Shown piece after piece: positions 23,455 through 31,784 of a stretch of DNA of 64,000 nucleotides. This stretch comes from Bacillus smithii (GTDB lineage: Bacteria > Bacillota > Bacilli > Bacillales > DSM-4216). The stretch is from NCBI RefSeq assembly GCF_001050115.1, contig NZ_CP012024.1, positions 1,406,001-1,470,000 of the forward strand, given 5' to 3'. The position numbers and the translations under genes are program-made. The notes under the pieces are model-generated. The model was not told the DNA's origin. It saw only the letters and a program-made list of their open reading frames with translations, and ran no database searches. How positions within the stretch are numbered: position 1 is the first letter of the stretch; each line of letters starts with the position of its first letter.

Positions 23455-23499
23455 AGGATGAGACCGCACAATCATGAACGGGTGCGGTGTGGACATCCT
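23455..23499. repeat. Nested inverted repeat
   Basis: Outer arms AGGATG (23455-23460) and CATCCT (23494-23499) enclose inner arms ACCGCAC (23463-23469) and GTGCGGT (23482-23488) with a 12-base apical loop. Not followed by a T-run, so not an ordinary terminator. Function unknown. Confidence 0.5.
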
Positions 23500-23643
23500 A
23501 TCGTGATAAAAAGTTTAAGGCGTTGATAAAATAAGGACTTTTTTTCATTTCAATCATTCTACGGAAAATTTGTTATGATTTACATATATTTCAAATTATG
23601 ATATCATTTTGATATAAATTCCAATAGGAAGGGGAAGCGAAAA

Positions 23644-24486
23644 TTGAAAGAGAAAAATGCATGGCACATGAACGGATTTATCGGAATTTTGTTAATTATC
23701 GCTCTGTTGGCTGTGGCTTTTTTAGCCATGTCTCGAGATCATTTTTTTCGTTCTATTTTGTTGGTGATCATTGCCATACTGATCGGGAGCGGTCTGACTA
23801 TTGTACAGCCTAACCAAGCCAATGTTGTCGTTTTTTTCGGGCGTTATGTAGGAACCATTCGAAAAAGCGGTATAGCTTTAACTGTTCCCTTTACGAATAA
23901 GAAAAAAGTGTCTCTTCGCGTGCGAAATTTTAACAGCAAAAAACTGAAAGTAAATGATGTGGAAGGAAATCCGATTGAAATTGCTTCCGTCATCGTCTTT
24001 AAAGTCATTGATTCAGCGAAAGCAACTTTTGATGTAGATGATTATGAAGAATTCGTAGAAATCCAAAGCGAGGCTGCCATTCGCCACGTCGCAACAAAGT
24101 ATCCTTATGATACGTTGGATGACCACCATATTACATTAAGAGGCAATGCGGATATTGTTTCCAAAGAATTGGCCGATGAATTGCAAGAACGGTTAAACGT
24201 TGCGGGAGTTCAAGTAATCGAAGCGAGGCTGACCCATTTGGCTTATTCGACAGAAATTGCGAGCGCCATGCTTCAGCGTCAACAGGCCGCCGCCGTTCTA
24301 TCTGCCAGAAAAATGATTGTAGAAGGTGCTGTCAGCATGGCTCAAATGGCCGTCGAACAGCTTTCGAACGATGGAACGATTGAACTGGATGAGAAAAGAA
24401 AAGTGAACATGGTGAATAATTTAATGATTGCGATCATATCTGACCGTGGCGCTCAGCCGGTCATTAATACCGGCAGCTTGTACTAA
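23644..24486 (+). CDS. SPFH/band-7 domain membrane protein
   Basis: Stomatin/prohibitin-family membrane scaffold protein. Two closely spaced hydrophobic segments (about 10-30 and 35-55) anchor it, followed by a band-7 domain (about 55-240: QPNQANVVVFFGRYVGTIRKSG, SLRVRNFNSKKLKVND, EARLTHLAYSTEIASAMLQRQQAAA) and a short C-terminal tail. 280 aa; the long coiled-coil tail of flotillins is missing. TTG start at 23644 behind GGAAGGGGAAG. A small ribbon-helix-helix gene follows within 15 bases and shares its terminator. Substrate or partner is not evident. Confidence 0.88.
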   Translation: MKEKNAWHMNGFIGILLIIALLAVAFLAMSRDHFFRSILLVIIAILIGSGLTIVQPNQANVVVFFGRYVGTIRKSGIALTVPFTNKKKVSLRVRNFNSKKLKVNDVEGNPIEIASVIVFKVIDSAKATFDVDDYEEFVEIQSEAAIRHVATKYPYDTLDDHHITLRGNADIVSKELADELQERLNVAGVQVIEARLTHLAYSTEIASAMLQRQQAAAVLSARKMIVEGAVSMAQMAVEQLSNDGTIELDEKRKVNMVNNLMIAIISDRGAQPVINTGSLY

Positions 24487-24501
24487 TGGTTGTGGATCAA
24501 C

Positions 24502-24672
24502 ATGGCCAACAAGAAACATTTTCCGTTGAGAATAGATCCTGAATTGTATGCAATCATTGAACGATGGGCGCAAGAAGAATTCCGTAGTGTGAATGCCCAT
24601 ATTGAATTTTTATTAAGAGAGGCTGCTCGGCGTGAAAAGAGATTGCCAAAGAGAAAAAAAGAGGATGAATAA
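24502..24672 (+). CDS. Arc/HicB-like ribbon-helix-helix small protein
   Basis: 56 aa with the RHH pattern: a short strand [10 protein letters not shown], then two helices ([31 protein letters not shown]) and a basic tail. Likely a dimeric DNA-binding protein; it could equally act as an adaptor. ATG 24502 is chosen because conservation should begin at [11 protein letters not shown]; a TTG at 24490 is also in frame. It has only a weak ribosome binding site and no partner toxin gene beside it; its neighbour is the SPFH gene. Confidence 0.75.
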   Translation: MANKKHFPLRIDPELYAIIERWAQEEFRSVNAHIEFLLREAARREKRLPKRKKEDE

Positions 24673-24709
24673 TTTTTTCAAACACTTGCTTTTGATTCAT
24701 AAATGATAA

Positions 24710-24752
24710 GGGGATATGATGTTCGTTCAAGAACATATATCCTCTTTTTTTA
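24710..24752 (+). terminator. Terminator of the SPFH/RHH pair
   Basis: Long stem (GGGGATATGATGTTC against GAACATATATCCTC, one mismatch) followed by TTTTTTTATAG. Confidence 0.88.
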
Positions 24753-24915
24753 TAGACGTATACGGGGGGACGGATCGATGAAAGGGATTGGCTGAATTTT
24801 CTACCATTCTTTTAGACTAGGAAAAAAGGCAGCAGGGAAATCATTGTTTATTCCTATTAAAATATGTTAATATTCTAATATATTATAATTTTCTGAACAA
24901 TGGAGGAGATGAGTT

Positions 24916-26508
24916 ATGCACGTTCCGTTAGTACTGACAGATTTTTTAGATCGCGCTGCCGAATTATATGCAGACAAAATTGGAATGATTAACGATGATC
25001 GCTATATCACTTATCGACAATTAAAAGAAAGAGTGAATCAGTTGTCTCATGGGCTGTATTCACTGGGCATCCGCAAGGGAGACCGCGTGGCATATTTAGC
25101 GCCCAACACGTTGGAAATGCTTGAAGGTTTTTACGGAATTTTTCAGATCGGAGCCATTATGGTTCCTTTGAATATTCGTCTGAAACCGGAAGATTATTTG
25201 TTTATGCTAAATCACAGTGAATCGAAAGTACTGTTTGTCGACCAAGGTCTTTACCATTTGATCCAACCGGTGAAAGACCGCTTAGCGACTGTTGAACATA
25301 TTATTGTTCATTATAAAGACAGCGACAATGAAGAATTGGATTATGACCGTTGGTTGGGCATGTTTCCAACTAGCGAAGTAGAACGACCCGAAATCCATGA
25401 AGAAGATGTATGTAGTTTATTGTATACGAGCGGGACGACCGGAAACCCAAAAGGGGTTATGTTGACGCATCGCAATAATTATCTTCATGCACTTTGGTCG
25501 ATGCATCATTTGCGCGTTTCGGATCGAGACACGCTGCTTCATGTACTGCCTATGTTCCACGTTAACGGCTGGGGATCCCCTTTTTATTTCACCGCGAATG
25601 GTGCGACACAAGTAGCTTTGCGAAAAGTGGATGCAAAAACCATATTTGATTTAGTGCAAAAGCATCGTGTCACCATCATGGAAATGGCCCCAACAGTATT
25701 AAATTCCTTGCTTCAATATAATGAAAAGCATCATCCGATCATTGAACAAGATGTGCGTGTCGTCATTGCCGGATCAGCTCCTCCGCCTTCCTTTGTGAAA
25801 AGAGTAGAGAATGAATTGGGTTGGGAGTTTATCCAAGTTTACGGAATGACGGAAAGTACGCCGCTGCATTTGGTTTCCACCGTTCGTTCCCATTTGAGCC
25901 ATTTACCTTTGGAAGAGCAATGGCGTGTGAGAGCCAAAGCCGGTTATTCGATGATTGGTTGTCGTGTTAAGGTTGTTAATGAACATGGGGAGGAAGTAGC
26001 ACGAAACGGAAAGGAAATAGGAGAACTGGTTATTCGAAGCAACGCCGTGATGAAAGGTTATTGGAAAAATGAAGAAGCGACAATGGAGACGATCCGAAAC
26101 GGTTGGCTTCATACCGGCGATATGGGGACGATTGATGAGTACGGGTATATCGACATTGTGGACAGAAAAAAAGATATTATCATTAGCGGCGGAGAAAATA
26201 TTTCCTCTATTGAAGTCGAGGGCGTTCTCTACGAGCATCCGGCTGTATTAGAAGCCGCTGTCATCGCCGTGCCGCATGAAAAGTGGGGAGAAACTCCGCA
26301 TGCTTTTGTAGTCAAGAAACCGAACGAAACCGTAACAGAAGAAGAATTAATCGAATTTTCCCGTTCAAAGTTAGCTCATTTTAAAGCGATTACAGGAGTA
26401 ACGTTTGTGGAGGAACTGCCGAAAACGGCATCGGGAAAGATTCAAAAGGTGTTATTAAGAAAAAATTATTGGGAATCAAAAGGAATAACGGGACGATTGG
26501 TCAATTAA
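24916..26508 (+). CDS. long/medium-chain acyl-CoA synthetase (AMP-forming)
   Basis: ANL-superfamily ligase that activates a carboxylic acid through an acyl-adenylate and transfers it to CoA. The P-loop is YTSGTTGNPKG (about 170-180); the adenylation motif YGMTES, the GWLHTGDMG/DRKKD hinge region (about 395-420) and the catalytic lysine near the C-terminus (PKTASGKIQK) are present. 530 aa. ATG 24916 behind TGGAGGAGATG. Monocistronic, with its own terminator. Chain-length specificity cannot be read from the sequence. Confidence 0.9.
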   Translation: MHVPLVLTDFLDRAAELYADKIGMINDDRYITYRQLKERVNQLSHGLYSLGIRKGDRVAYLAPNTLEMLEGFYGIFQIGAIMVPLNIRLKPEDYLFMLNHSESKVLFVDQGLYHLIQPVKDRLATVEHIIVHYKDSDNEELDYDRWLGMFPTSEVERPEIHEEDVCSLLYTSGTTGNPKGVMLTHRNNYLHALWSMHHLRVSDRDTLLHVLPMFHVNGWGSPFYFTANGATQVALRKVDAKTIFDLVQKHRVTIMEMAPTVLNSLLQYNEKHHPIIEQDVRVVIAGSAPPPSFVKRVENELGWEFIQVYGMTESTPLHLVSTVRSHLSHLPLEEQWRVRAKAGYSMIGCRVKVVNEHGEEVARNGKEIGELVIRSNAVMKGYWKNEEATMETIRNGWLHTGDMGTIDEYGYIDIVDRKKDIIISGGENISSIEVEGVLYEHPAVLEAAVIAVPHEKWGETPHAFVVKKPNETVTEEELIEFSRSKLAHFKAITGVTFVEELPKTASGKIQKVLLRKNYWESKGITGRLVN

Positions 26509-26832
26509 TGAAATGGGCGGCAAGTTTTTTTTGCCGTCTTTTTCATACATTTGGTTCCTCTCATACCCTTCATAACGTTGTTTACGAATATTAGCCGCAC
26601 CTTTTTCTCCTAAATCAGGTCTGATTTTCTTTTTTGATCTGTACAGTATTCAATAAGGAGAATCGAAAATGGCATCAGGAAAAAAACGGTGTACGTACAA
26701 TGAATTTTCCTTTACAATAGAAAAAAGGGAGCGTACTCTGCTCCCTTTTTCTATCGTTATGGAAATGAGACACGTTTCACAAAAAAAGAAATGAGCTTAA
26801 AAAGGAACATTCCTTTTTGGGAGATGAAAACA
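26509..26832. other. Intergenic region before moaA
   Basis: 324 bases: a terminator for the acyl-CoA synthetase (26516-26542), and a second symmetrical hairpin AAAAAGGGAGC/GCTCCCTTTTT (26722-26750). A 41-codon frame (26669-26794) with AAGGAG upstream overlaps the second hairpin; I do not call it a gene. Confidence 0.6.
26516..26543 (+). terminator. Terminator of the acyl-CoA synthetase gene
   Basis: GGCGGCAA/TTGCCGTC stem with T-rich loop, followed by TTTTTC. Confidence 0.8.
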
Positions 26833-27846
26833 ATGAAAATTCCAATTCTTGATACGTTGAATCGACCTTTGCGAGATTTGCGTATAAGTGTGACTGACCG
26901 CTGTAATTTCCGCTGTCAATATTGTATGCCCGCCGAAATATTTGGCCCGGATTTTGCTTTTTTGCCGAAAGAGGAAGTGCTTTCGTTTGAGGAAATAGAA
27001 AGATTGGCAATGATCTTTAGCAAATTGGGGGTCAGGAAAATCCGAGTTACAGGCGGGGAACCGCTCATGAGAAAAGAACTCCCCTCCCTCATTCAGCGAT
27101 TGTTGAAAATTCCCAGCATTCAAGATATTGGTCTTACAACAAATGGAGTATATTTGCCTAAATATGCAAAAGAATTGAAAGAAGCTGGTTTAAAACGGGT
27201 GAATGTCAGCCTTGACGCTCTGAATGATGAAATTTTTATGAAAATGAACGGCCGAGGAGTCCGTTCCAAGGCAGTCATAAAGGGGATTGACGCTGCTCTT
27301 GCCCATGGCCTTAAGGTGAAAATAAACATGGTTGTACAAAGAGGTATGAATGAAGACGAGATTTTGCCGATGGCAGAATTTTGTCGGAAAAAAGGACTTT
27401 CTCTCCGTTTTATTGAATTTATGGATGTCGGAAATTCAAATGGATGGAAATTAGATCAAGTGGTAACCAAAAAAGAAATATACGAAAAATTAAAGAGCCG
27501 TTTTCAATTAGAGCCAGTGGAACCGGCGTATTTTGGCGAAGTGGCTAAACGGTATCGTTATCAAGGTGAACAAACGGAAGTCGGTTTTATCACCTCTGTT
27601 ACAGAATCTTTTTGCTCAAGCTGCACAAGAGCCAGAATTTCGGCCGAAGGAAAACTGTATACTTGCCTGTTTGCAAGTGAAGGCTACGACTTGAGAGCTC
27701 TTCTGCGAAGCGGGGCGAAGGATGAAGAAATTGCACAAAAAGTAGCAGACATTTGGAACCACCGAACAGATCGTTATTCAGATGAACGTTTGGCTAATAC
27801 TCATCATCCCCGTAAAAAAATTGAAATGTCCTATATCGGTGGATAA
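26833..27846 (+). CDS. moaA: GTP 3',8-cyclase MoaA
   Basis: Radical-SAM enzyme for the first step of molybdenum cofactor synthesis, producing cyclic dehydro-GTP for MoaC. N-terminal [4Fe-4S] cysteines C24, C28 and C31; C-terminal cluster cysteines C261, C264 and C278, each in family context ([10 protein letters not shown] and YTCLFA); the C-terminal GG tail needed for activity is present. 337 aa. ATG 26833 follows GGGAG at good spacing; in-frame codons at 26791 and 26824 are less likely. moaC, moaD and moaE are not in the window. Confidence 0.95.
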   Translation: MKIPILDTLNRPLRDLRISVTDRCNFRCQYCMPAEIFGPDFAFLPKEEVLSFEEIERLAMIFSKLGVRKIRVTGGEPLMRKELPSLIQRLLKIPSIQDIGLTTNGVYLPKYAKELKEAGLKRVNVSLDALNDEIFMKMNGRGVRSKAVIKGIDAALAHGLKVKINMVVQRGMNEDEILPMAEFCRKKGLSLRFIEFMDVGNSNGWKLDQVVTKKEIYEKLKSRFQLEPVEPAYFGEVAKRYRYQGEQTEVGFITSVTESFCSSCTRARISAEGKLYTCLFASEGYDLRALLRSGAKDEEIAQKVADIWNHRTDRYSDERLANTHHPRKKIEMSYIGG

Positions 27847-28280
27847 CCGTCCAATAAGAAAAAAACAAATGCGCGTATTGTCAAAACGAACAAGATATAA
27901 TCAGAAAAAATTGAAGGAAATCTTCCATACAAGGGCTGAAAGTTGATCAAAGCCTGACATATGGAAAAAAGGAGCAAAAGTGACCGGACGGAAGATATGG
28001 GGAATCCATTTCTCCCATTGGTATTTGCTGAACTTCAAAACGACGCCAGGGAAAATGTGGTATAATCTACAAAGAATGAAGGATAAAAGAGAAGAACATC
28101 ATTCGAAATTTTGTTAATTTCCCTTTTATAAAATGGATCGGAACGAAAAAATCACTCGATCGCTCTATATATGGATGAATGGAAAGAGTATGGGTCCAAC
28201 CGGATCAAGAACGTTGACTGGAACTGGCTCAAAGTTGCCGACGTCGAAGAATGATGGTGGTAAGAGAAAGGATGAGGATC
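27847..28280. other. Long intergenic/leader region between moaA and moeA
   Basis: 434 bases. An extended -10 promoter (TGG before TATAAT at 28061-28066) suggests a transcript with about 210 bases of leader before moeA. I could not fit a molybdenum cofactor riboswitch consensus. Short frames across 28133-28315 overlap moeA and look incidental. Confidence 0.5.
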
Positions 28281-29573
28281 ATGGTGGAACGGAGAAGCCC
28301 GATCAAAGTTGGTGAAGCCGTTCGGAGAGTCATGGAGTGGAAGCAGCTTGGAGAAATAGAATATGTGGATATTGATGCGTGCGATCGCCGCTTTTTAGGA
28401 AAACCGTTAGTAGCGGACCACGATGTACCGCCCTTTGACCGCTCTCCTTATGATGGGTTTGCCGTCCGCTGCGAAGATACTGCAGATGCGACTAGCGACA
28501 GCCCGGTTTTTCTTGAAGTTATCGATGAAATTGGCGCCGGGCAAGTAAGTCCTTTTCGAGTTGGGAAAATGGAGGCAATCCGCATTATGACAGGAGCGGC
28601 TATTCCGGAAGGGGCGGACTGTGTCGTCATGCTTGAATTGGTTCATGAGGAAAAACGGGATGGCAAAACATTTATTGCGATCAAACGGCCGTTCCAAAAA
28701 CATGATAATATTTCCTTTAAAGGAGAAGATGCCAAGAAAGGTCAGCCTTTGATAGAAGAAGGAATTCAAATTAATCCTGGTGTAAAAGCGTTGCTTGCAA
28801 CTTTCGGTTATGCCAAAGTTCCCGTTGTGAAACCTCCCGTTGTCGGTGTACTTGCTACGGGATCTGAGCTATTAAATGTAGATGAAGAATTGGTGCCGGG
28901 AAAAATCCGCAATTCCAATCTGTACATGATTGCTTCGCAAATTGAAAGAGCAGGGGGAAAAGTCAAAACATACGGGCAATGCGCCGATGATGTCGATTCG
29001 GTATTAAATGCTGTCAAAACTGCGTACAAAGAATGCGATATAGTCATTACGACGGGCGGAGTTTCTGTAGGAGATTTTGACTATTTGCCGGAAATTTATC
29101 GCCAAATGAAGGCTGAAGTGCTTTTTAATAAAATCGCTATGCGTCCTGGTAGTGTGACAACGGCCGCCGTTTTGAATGGCAAAATGCTGTTTGGATTGTC
29201 CGGAAATCCTTCTGCTTGTTATGTTGGATTTGAATTGTATGTTCGCCCCCTTATACGTTACTGGCTTCATTCTTCTAAACCATACTTGCGCCAAGGAAAA
29301 GCTTTTTTACAATCAGAATTCCCGAAAGCCAATCCTTTTTCCAGGTTTGTGCGCAGCAGAGTCTTTTATGGCGAGGACGGAAAGCTGCATGTAAAACCGG
29401 TGGGATTGGATAAATCAAACGTCGTAACGTCCCTGGCGTGGTCAGACTGCTTAATGGTTCTTCCGGGAGGAACAAGAGGGTTTGGAAGCGGAGATCTTGT
29501 AGATGTTCTCTTTCTCGAAGATAACACGGGGAGTGAGTCGTGTTGGGAAGAGAGCAAAAGATCTTCCAAATAG
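28281..29573 (+). CDS. moeA: molybdopterin molybdenumtransferase
   Basis: Inserts molybdate into adenylylated molybdopterin to give Moco. Domain order is normal: N-terminal MoeA_N with DVPPFDRSPYDGFAV and MTGAAIPEGADCVV, the MogA-like central domain with GVLATGSEL, ITTGGVSVGDFD and LFGLSGNPSACYVGFE, and the C-terminal beta domain. About 430 aa. I use ATG 28281 (MVERRSPIKV), behind AAAGGATGAGG; ATG 28251 and 28272 are in frame alternatives. Its last 34 bases overlap mobB, a translationally coupled pair. Confidence 0.95.
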   Translation: MVERRSPIKVGEAVRRVMEWKQLGEIEYVDIDACDRRFLGKPLVADHDVPPFDRSPYDGFAVRCEDTADATSDSPVFLEVIDEIGAGQVSPFRVGKMEAIRIMTGAAIPEGADCVVMLELVHEEKRDGKTFIAIKRPFQKHDNISFKGEDAKKGQPLIEEGIQINPGVKALLATFGYAKVPVVKPPVVGVLATGSELLNVDEELVPGKIRNSNLYMIASQIERAGGKVKTYGQCADDVDSVLNAVKTAYKECDIVITTGGVSVGDFDYLPEIYRQMKAEVLFNKIAMRPGSVTTAAVLNGKMLFGLSGNPSACYVGFELYVRPLIRYWLHSSKPYLRQGKAFLQSEFPKANPFSRFVRSRVFYGEDGKLHVKPVGLDKSNVVTSLAWSDCLMVLPGGTRGFGSGDLVDVLFLEDNTGSESCWEESKRSSK

Positions 29574-30043
29574 TAGGGTATCAAAATAGCGGGAAAACAA
29601 CTTGGATCGAATATTTGCTTGAATATGCTTCTTTTCACGGAAAAACGGTGGGCGTAGTGAAACATCATGGACATGGTGGACGACCTGTCATCGGAGATAA
29701 AGGAAAAGATACAGAAAGGTACCGGAAAAAGGGCGCTTATGCTGTTACGGTAGAAGGCGGAAACACAGCCGTTGTCACGATCAACGGTTACTATGGCTTA
29801 GAAGACATATTGAAACTGTATCAATCGCTTCCTCTTGATTTCATTTTGATAGAAGGCTATAAAAAAGCTTCGTTTCCTAAAGCGGTTATAATTCACCGAG
29901 AAGAGGACAAGAATTTATTGAAATTGGAAAATGTACAAGCCGTCATCACGCCTTTCCCGCATCAATTTAAACAAATTCCTGCTTTTCACGTTGAGGATAA
30001 AAAATCAATGGCAGAATGGCTATGGAACTATTTCTTGTTTTAG
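29540..30043 (+). CDS. mobB: molybdopterin-guanine dinucleotide biosynthesis adaptor MobB
   Basis: P-loop GTPase that assists MobA in making the guanine dinucleotide form of Moco. Walker A GYQNSGKTT spans residues 13-21; the VVKHHGHGG and FILIEGYKKASFPKAVI segments are family markers. 167 aa. GTG start at 29540 behind GGGGAGTGAG, inside the 3' end of moeA. No moaE or moaD follows, unlike the usual Bacillus order; instead there are about 300 bases without a gene and then a group II intron. Confidence 0.93.
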   Translation: MLGREQKIFQIVGYQNSGKTTWIEYLLEYASFHGKTVGVVKHHGHGGRPVIGDKGKDTERYRKKGAYAVTVEGGNTAVVTINGYYGLEDILKLYQSLPLDFILIEGYKKASFPKAVIIHREEDKNLLKLENVQAVITPFPHQFKQIPAFHVEDKKSMAEWLWNYFLF

Positions 30044-30306
30044 GCGGAAAAACACGAAAAAATCATTTCAGCATGAAAAATACAAGCAGCTCATAATAAG
30101 ATTTCTCTGAGATGAACCGTCTTGTTAAATGGTAAATGACGAAAAGCCAAGTCTTTTCCATTGTCTGCTTTTTTGTCGGTGTCAAACTTCAAACAACAGA
30201 TAAGGACTTTTGTCTTTTCTGACGTTCTAGTAAGCAATTGAGACTGGATGGGAAAGTTTTCAACAGTAAGCACTTCACTTGAGAGAGCATATGAAAGCCG
30301 GAAAAA

Positions 30307-30340
30307 ACACTCAGCGGGTTTTCCCGCTGAGTGTCTCTAT
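30307..30340. terminator. Bidirectional terminator hairpin forming the 5' exon of intron copy 1
   Basis: Perfect 12-base stem (30307-30318/30323-30334) with TTTT loop. Read on the minus strand it is followed by TTTTTTCC and would be the terminator of ykuS; on the plus strand the tail CTCTAT leads into the intron at 30341. Confidence 0.85.
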
Positions 30341-30980
30341 GTGCGCCCGGCATGTACATGAACTATAGGGTGTAAGTCCCGAACCCCGAAGACAGAAGTA
30401 GAGGTTAGCCAAGAGCAAGGGTGTCCGTGGTGACGCGGAATCTGAAGGAAGCTGGAGGCAAAACACCGGTCCGAGGAACACGAACCTCATATAAGGCTAG
30501 GTATGATTGAGTGAGTTTGCATAACAAAACAAAGCTCTTTCTGTCGAAGGTCATATCGAGTAAATGAGGCGGATAGATGGTGTGAAAGTGCATGTACTTA
30601 CCCGGGGAGGTCTGGCGGATATGTGAAGTACTCTTCATAACCTACTTAGTGATAAGTAGCTGAACCGTCAGAAGTCAGCAGAGGTCATAGTATTAGTTGG
30701 TCTAGAACAACTAAGAAGGACCGAACAATTAAGAGAGAATAGCCCTTGGTATTCAGTGAGTCATGATGAACACAGAAAACGTAGTACCTCACTTGAGGGA
30801 GGAAGCGGTGAATCCCGTGGGAGACCTCTTGGAGGGTGGAGTGACCACTGGCATAAAGAGAACAGCTATTCACGGAAGTTATAAAGACTTGCGTCAATTA
30901 TCTTAATTGAACCGCCGTATACGGAACCGTACGTACGGTGGTGTGAGAGGACGGGAGTTAATCGCTCCCTCCTACTCGAT
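30341..30980 (+). mobile_element. ORF-less group IIC intron, copy 1
   Basis: 640 bases beginning GTGCGCCCGG and ending CTACTCGAT. Domain V is recognisable at 30911-30942: ACCGCCGTA pairs fully with TACGGTGGT, includes the CGC catalytic triad typical of class C, a CG two-base bulge and a small apical hairpin; domain VI (GGACGGGAG/CTCCCTCC) follows. A GATAGA element (30572-30577) complements the TCTAT just before the insertion point and is a candidate EBS1. No reverse transcriptase is encoded. It lies directly behind a terminator hairpin, the standard target of class C introns. I see no difference from copies 2 and 3. Confidence 0.93.
30660..30884 (+). pseudogene. Possible remnant of an intron-encoded reading frame
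   Basis: Inside the intron one frame is open for 74 codons (from CTG 30660 to TAA 30884), continuing through the region where class C introns normally carry the reverse transcriptase start. No RT motif is present, so if it is a relic only the very N-terminal part before the RT domain survives. Repeated identically in the other two copies. It may simply be structured intron RNA without stops. Confidence 0.3.
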
Positions 30981-31219
30981 TGAAGTCGGTTTTCAACTTC
31001 ACGACAAACTTCATCGGCGCTTAAGCCGTCGGCGTTGATGACTGGTCCTTTTATGACCGTATTTTGAATGCCTAACATATCGGAGTCCAATCCGGTGACC
31101 ACACAACAATCGCAGCCGCGGGCGTCAGACTCCTTCTTCAATTCCACCACTTGATATCCTCTTTCTTTTAAGGCTTCGGATACATTGTGCAATGATTCTT
31201 CTACTCCGATTTTTGCCAT
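30866..31219 (-). CDS. ykuS: UPF0180 protein YkuS, C-terminally extended by intron insertion
   Basis: Small conserved Bacillus protein of unknown function with the family core [17 protein letters not shown] (about 35-51) and [19 protein letters not shown] at 31219 is preceded by GGGAGGTG on the minus strand. The native protein would be 80 residues ending ENRLQ followed by TAG, as seen when the sequence flanking intron copy 1 is rejoined. The intron interrupts the junction of the last codon and the stop, so translation now reads 37 further residues of antisense intron sequence before TAG at 30866. Unless the intron is removed at DNA level, the encoded protein is 117 aa; splicing cannot help because the intron is antisense to this transcript. 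Confidence 0.88.
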   Translation of the reverse strand: MAKIGVEESLHNVSEALKERGYQVVELKKESDARGCDCCVVTGLDSDMLGIQNTVIKGPVINADGLSADEVCREVENRLQSSRRERLTPVLSHHRTYGSVYGGSIKIIDASLYNFRE

Positions 31220-31391
31220 TCCTAACACCTCCCTTCCTATCGTTTTCTAGGATGAAAGGATTTATACACAATATGGCGTCTGTTTTTTTCGAAAACGATG
31301 AAAGATGGATTTTTTTCTCCATTCATTGGACGAATGAGTTACAATAAAATTAATTGTTATTTGAATTTTCGGTAAAATGGAGGTGTGAGTG

Positions 31392-31784
31392 ATGAAGCAG
31401 GGATTTATTTTTGTGTTGCAAATCGCTTTTTTATGGCTTATCAATGAGATTAGCTATAGTATCGTCGAGTTTTTTCATATCCCCATTCCGGGAAACGTGC
31501 TGGGAATGGTGATTTTATTTATACTGCTTCTAACTGGAATTGTGAAAATTCATTGGGTGGAGAGGGGAGCTTCTTTTCTAAATAAGCATTTAGCGTTTTT
31601 CTTCATTCCCATTTCAGTAGGTTTCATGAGCTATGGGAATTTTTTTGTCAAAAATGGATTTGCATTGATCATTATTTTACTGGGCAGCTCCATTATCGGT
31701 CTGTTGATTACGGGGTATACAAGTCAATGGCTGGGAAAAGAGAAAGAAGGGAATATGGATGAAGATCGCCATTACAGTGTTTAG
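31392..31784 (+). CDS. cidA: CidA/LrgA-family holin-like protein
   Basis: Small membrane protein of the CidA/LrgA family, linked to murein hydrolase control and, in Bacillus and plants, to pyruvate or glycolate-type metabolite export together with its LrgB/CidB partner. 130 aa, four hydrophobic helices; the family motif IPIPGNVLGMVILFILL is near residue 30 and HLAFFFIPISVGFM in the middle. ATG 31392 behind GGAGGTG. The downstream cidB frame overlaps its 3' end by 26 bases. Whether it is the Cid or Lrg type cannot be decided without a tree. Confidence 0.88.
   Translation: MKQGFIFVLQIAFLWLINEISYSIVEFFHIPIPGNVLGMVILFILLLTGIVKIHWVERGASFLNKHLAFFFIPISVGFMSYGNFFVKNGFALIIILLGSSIIGLLITGYTSQWLGKEKEGNMDEDRHYSV

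Larger units (their letters stand above)
23320..23643. other. Intergenic region bioB to SPFH gene
   Basis: 324 bases. It contains the bioB terminator (23367-23394), a nested inverted repeat (23455-23499) and a possible extended -10 promoter (TG at 23571, TATGAT at 23574-23579) for the SPFH gene. No reading frame of note. Confidence 0.6.

Noticed and set aside
26669-26794. 41-codon frame with AAGGAG upstream, before moaA
   Set aside because: It runs through a symmetrical terminator-like hairpin and has no recognisable product.
28133-28315. Short frames upstream of and overlapping moeA, including one reading MDEWKEYGSN from 28171
   Set aside because: No proper ribosome binding site and no similarity recognised; they lie in the transcribed leader of moeA.
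30091-30273. 60-codon minus-strand frame between mobB and intron copy 1
   Set aside because: No ribosome binding site, no recognisable family, composition not protein-like; treated as non-coding.
30405-30897. Minus-strand frames of 77 and 70 codons repeated in all three intron copies
   Set aside because: They are antisense to the ribozyme and repeat only because the intron is repeated; no protein family is recognisable.
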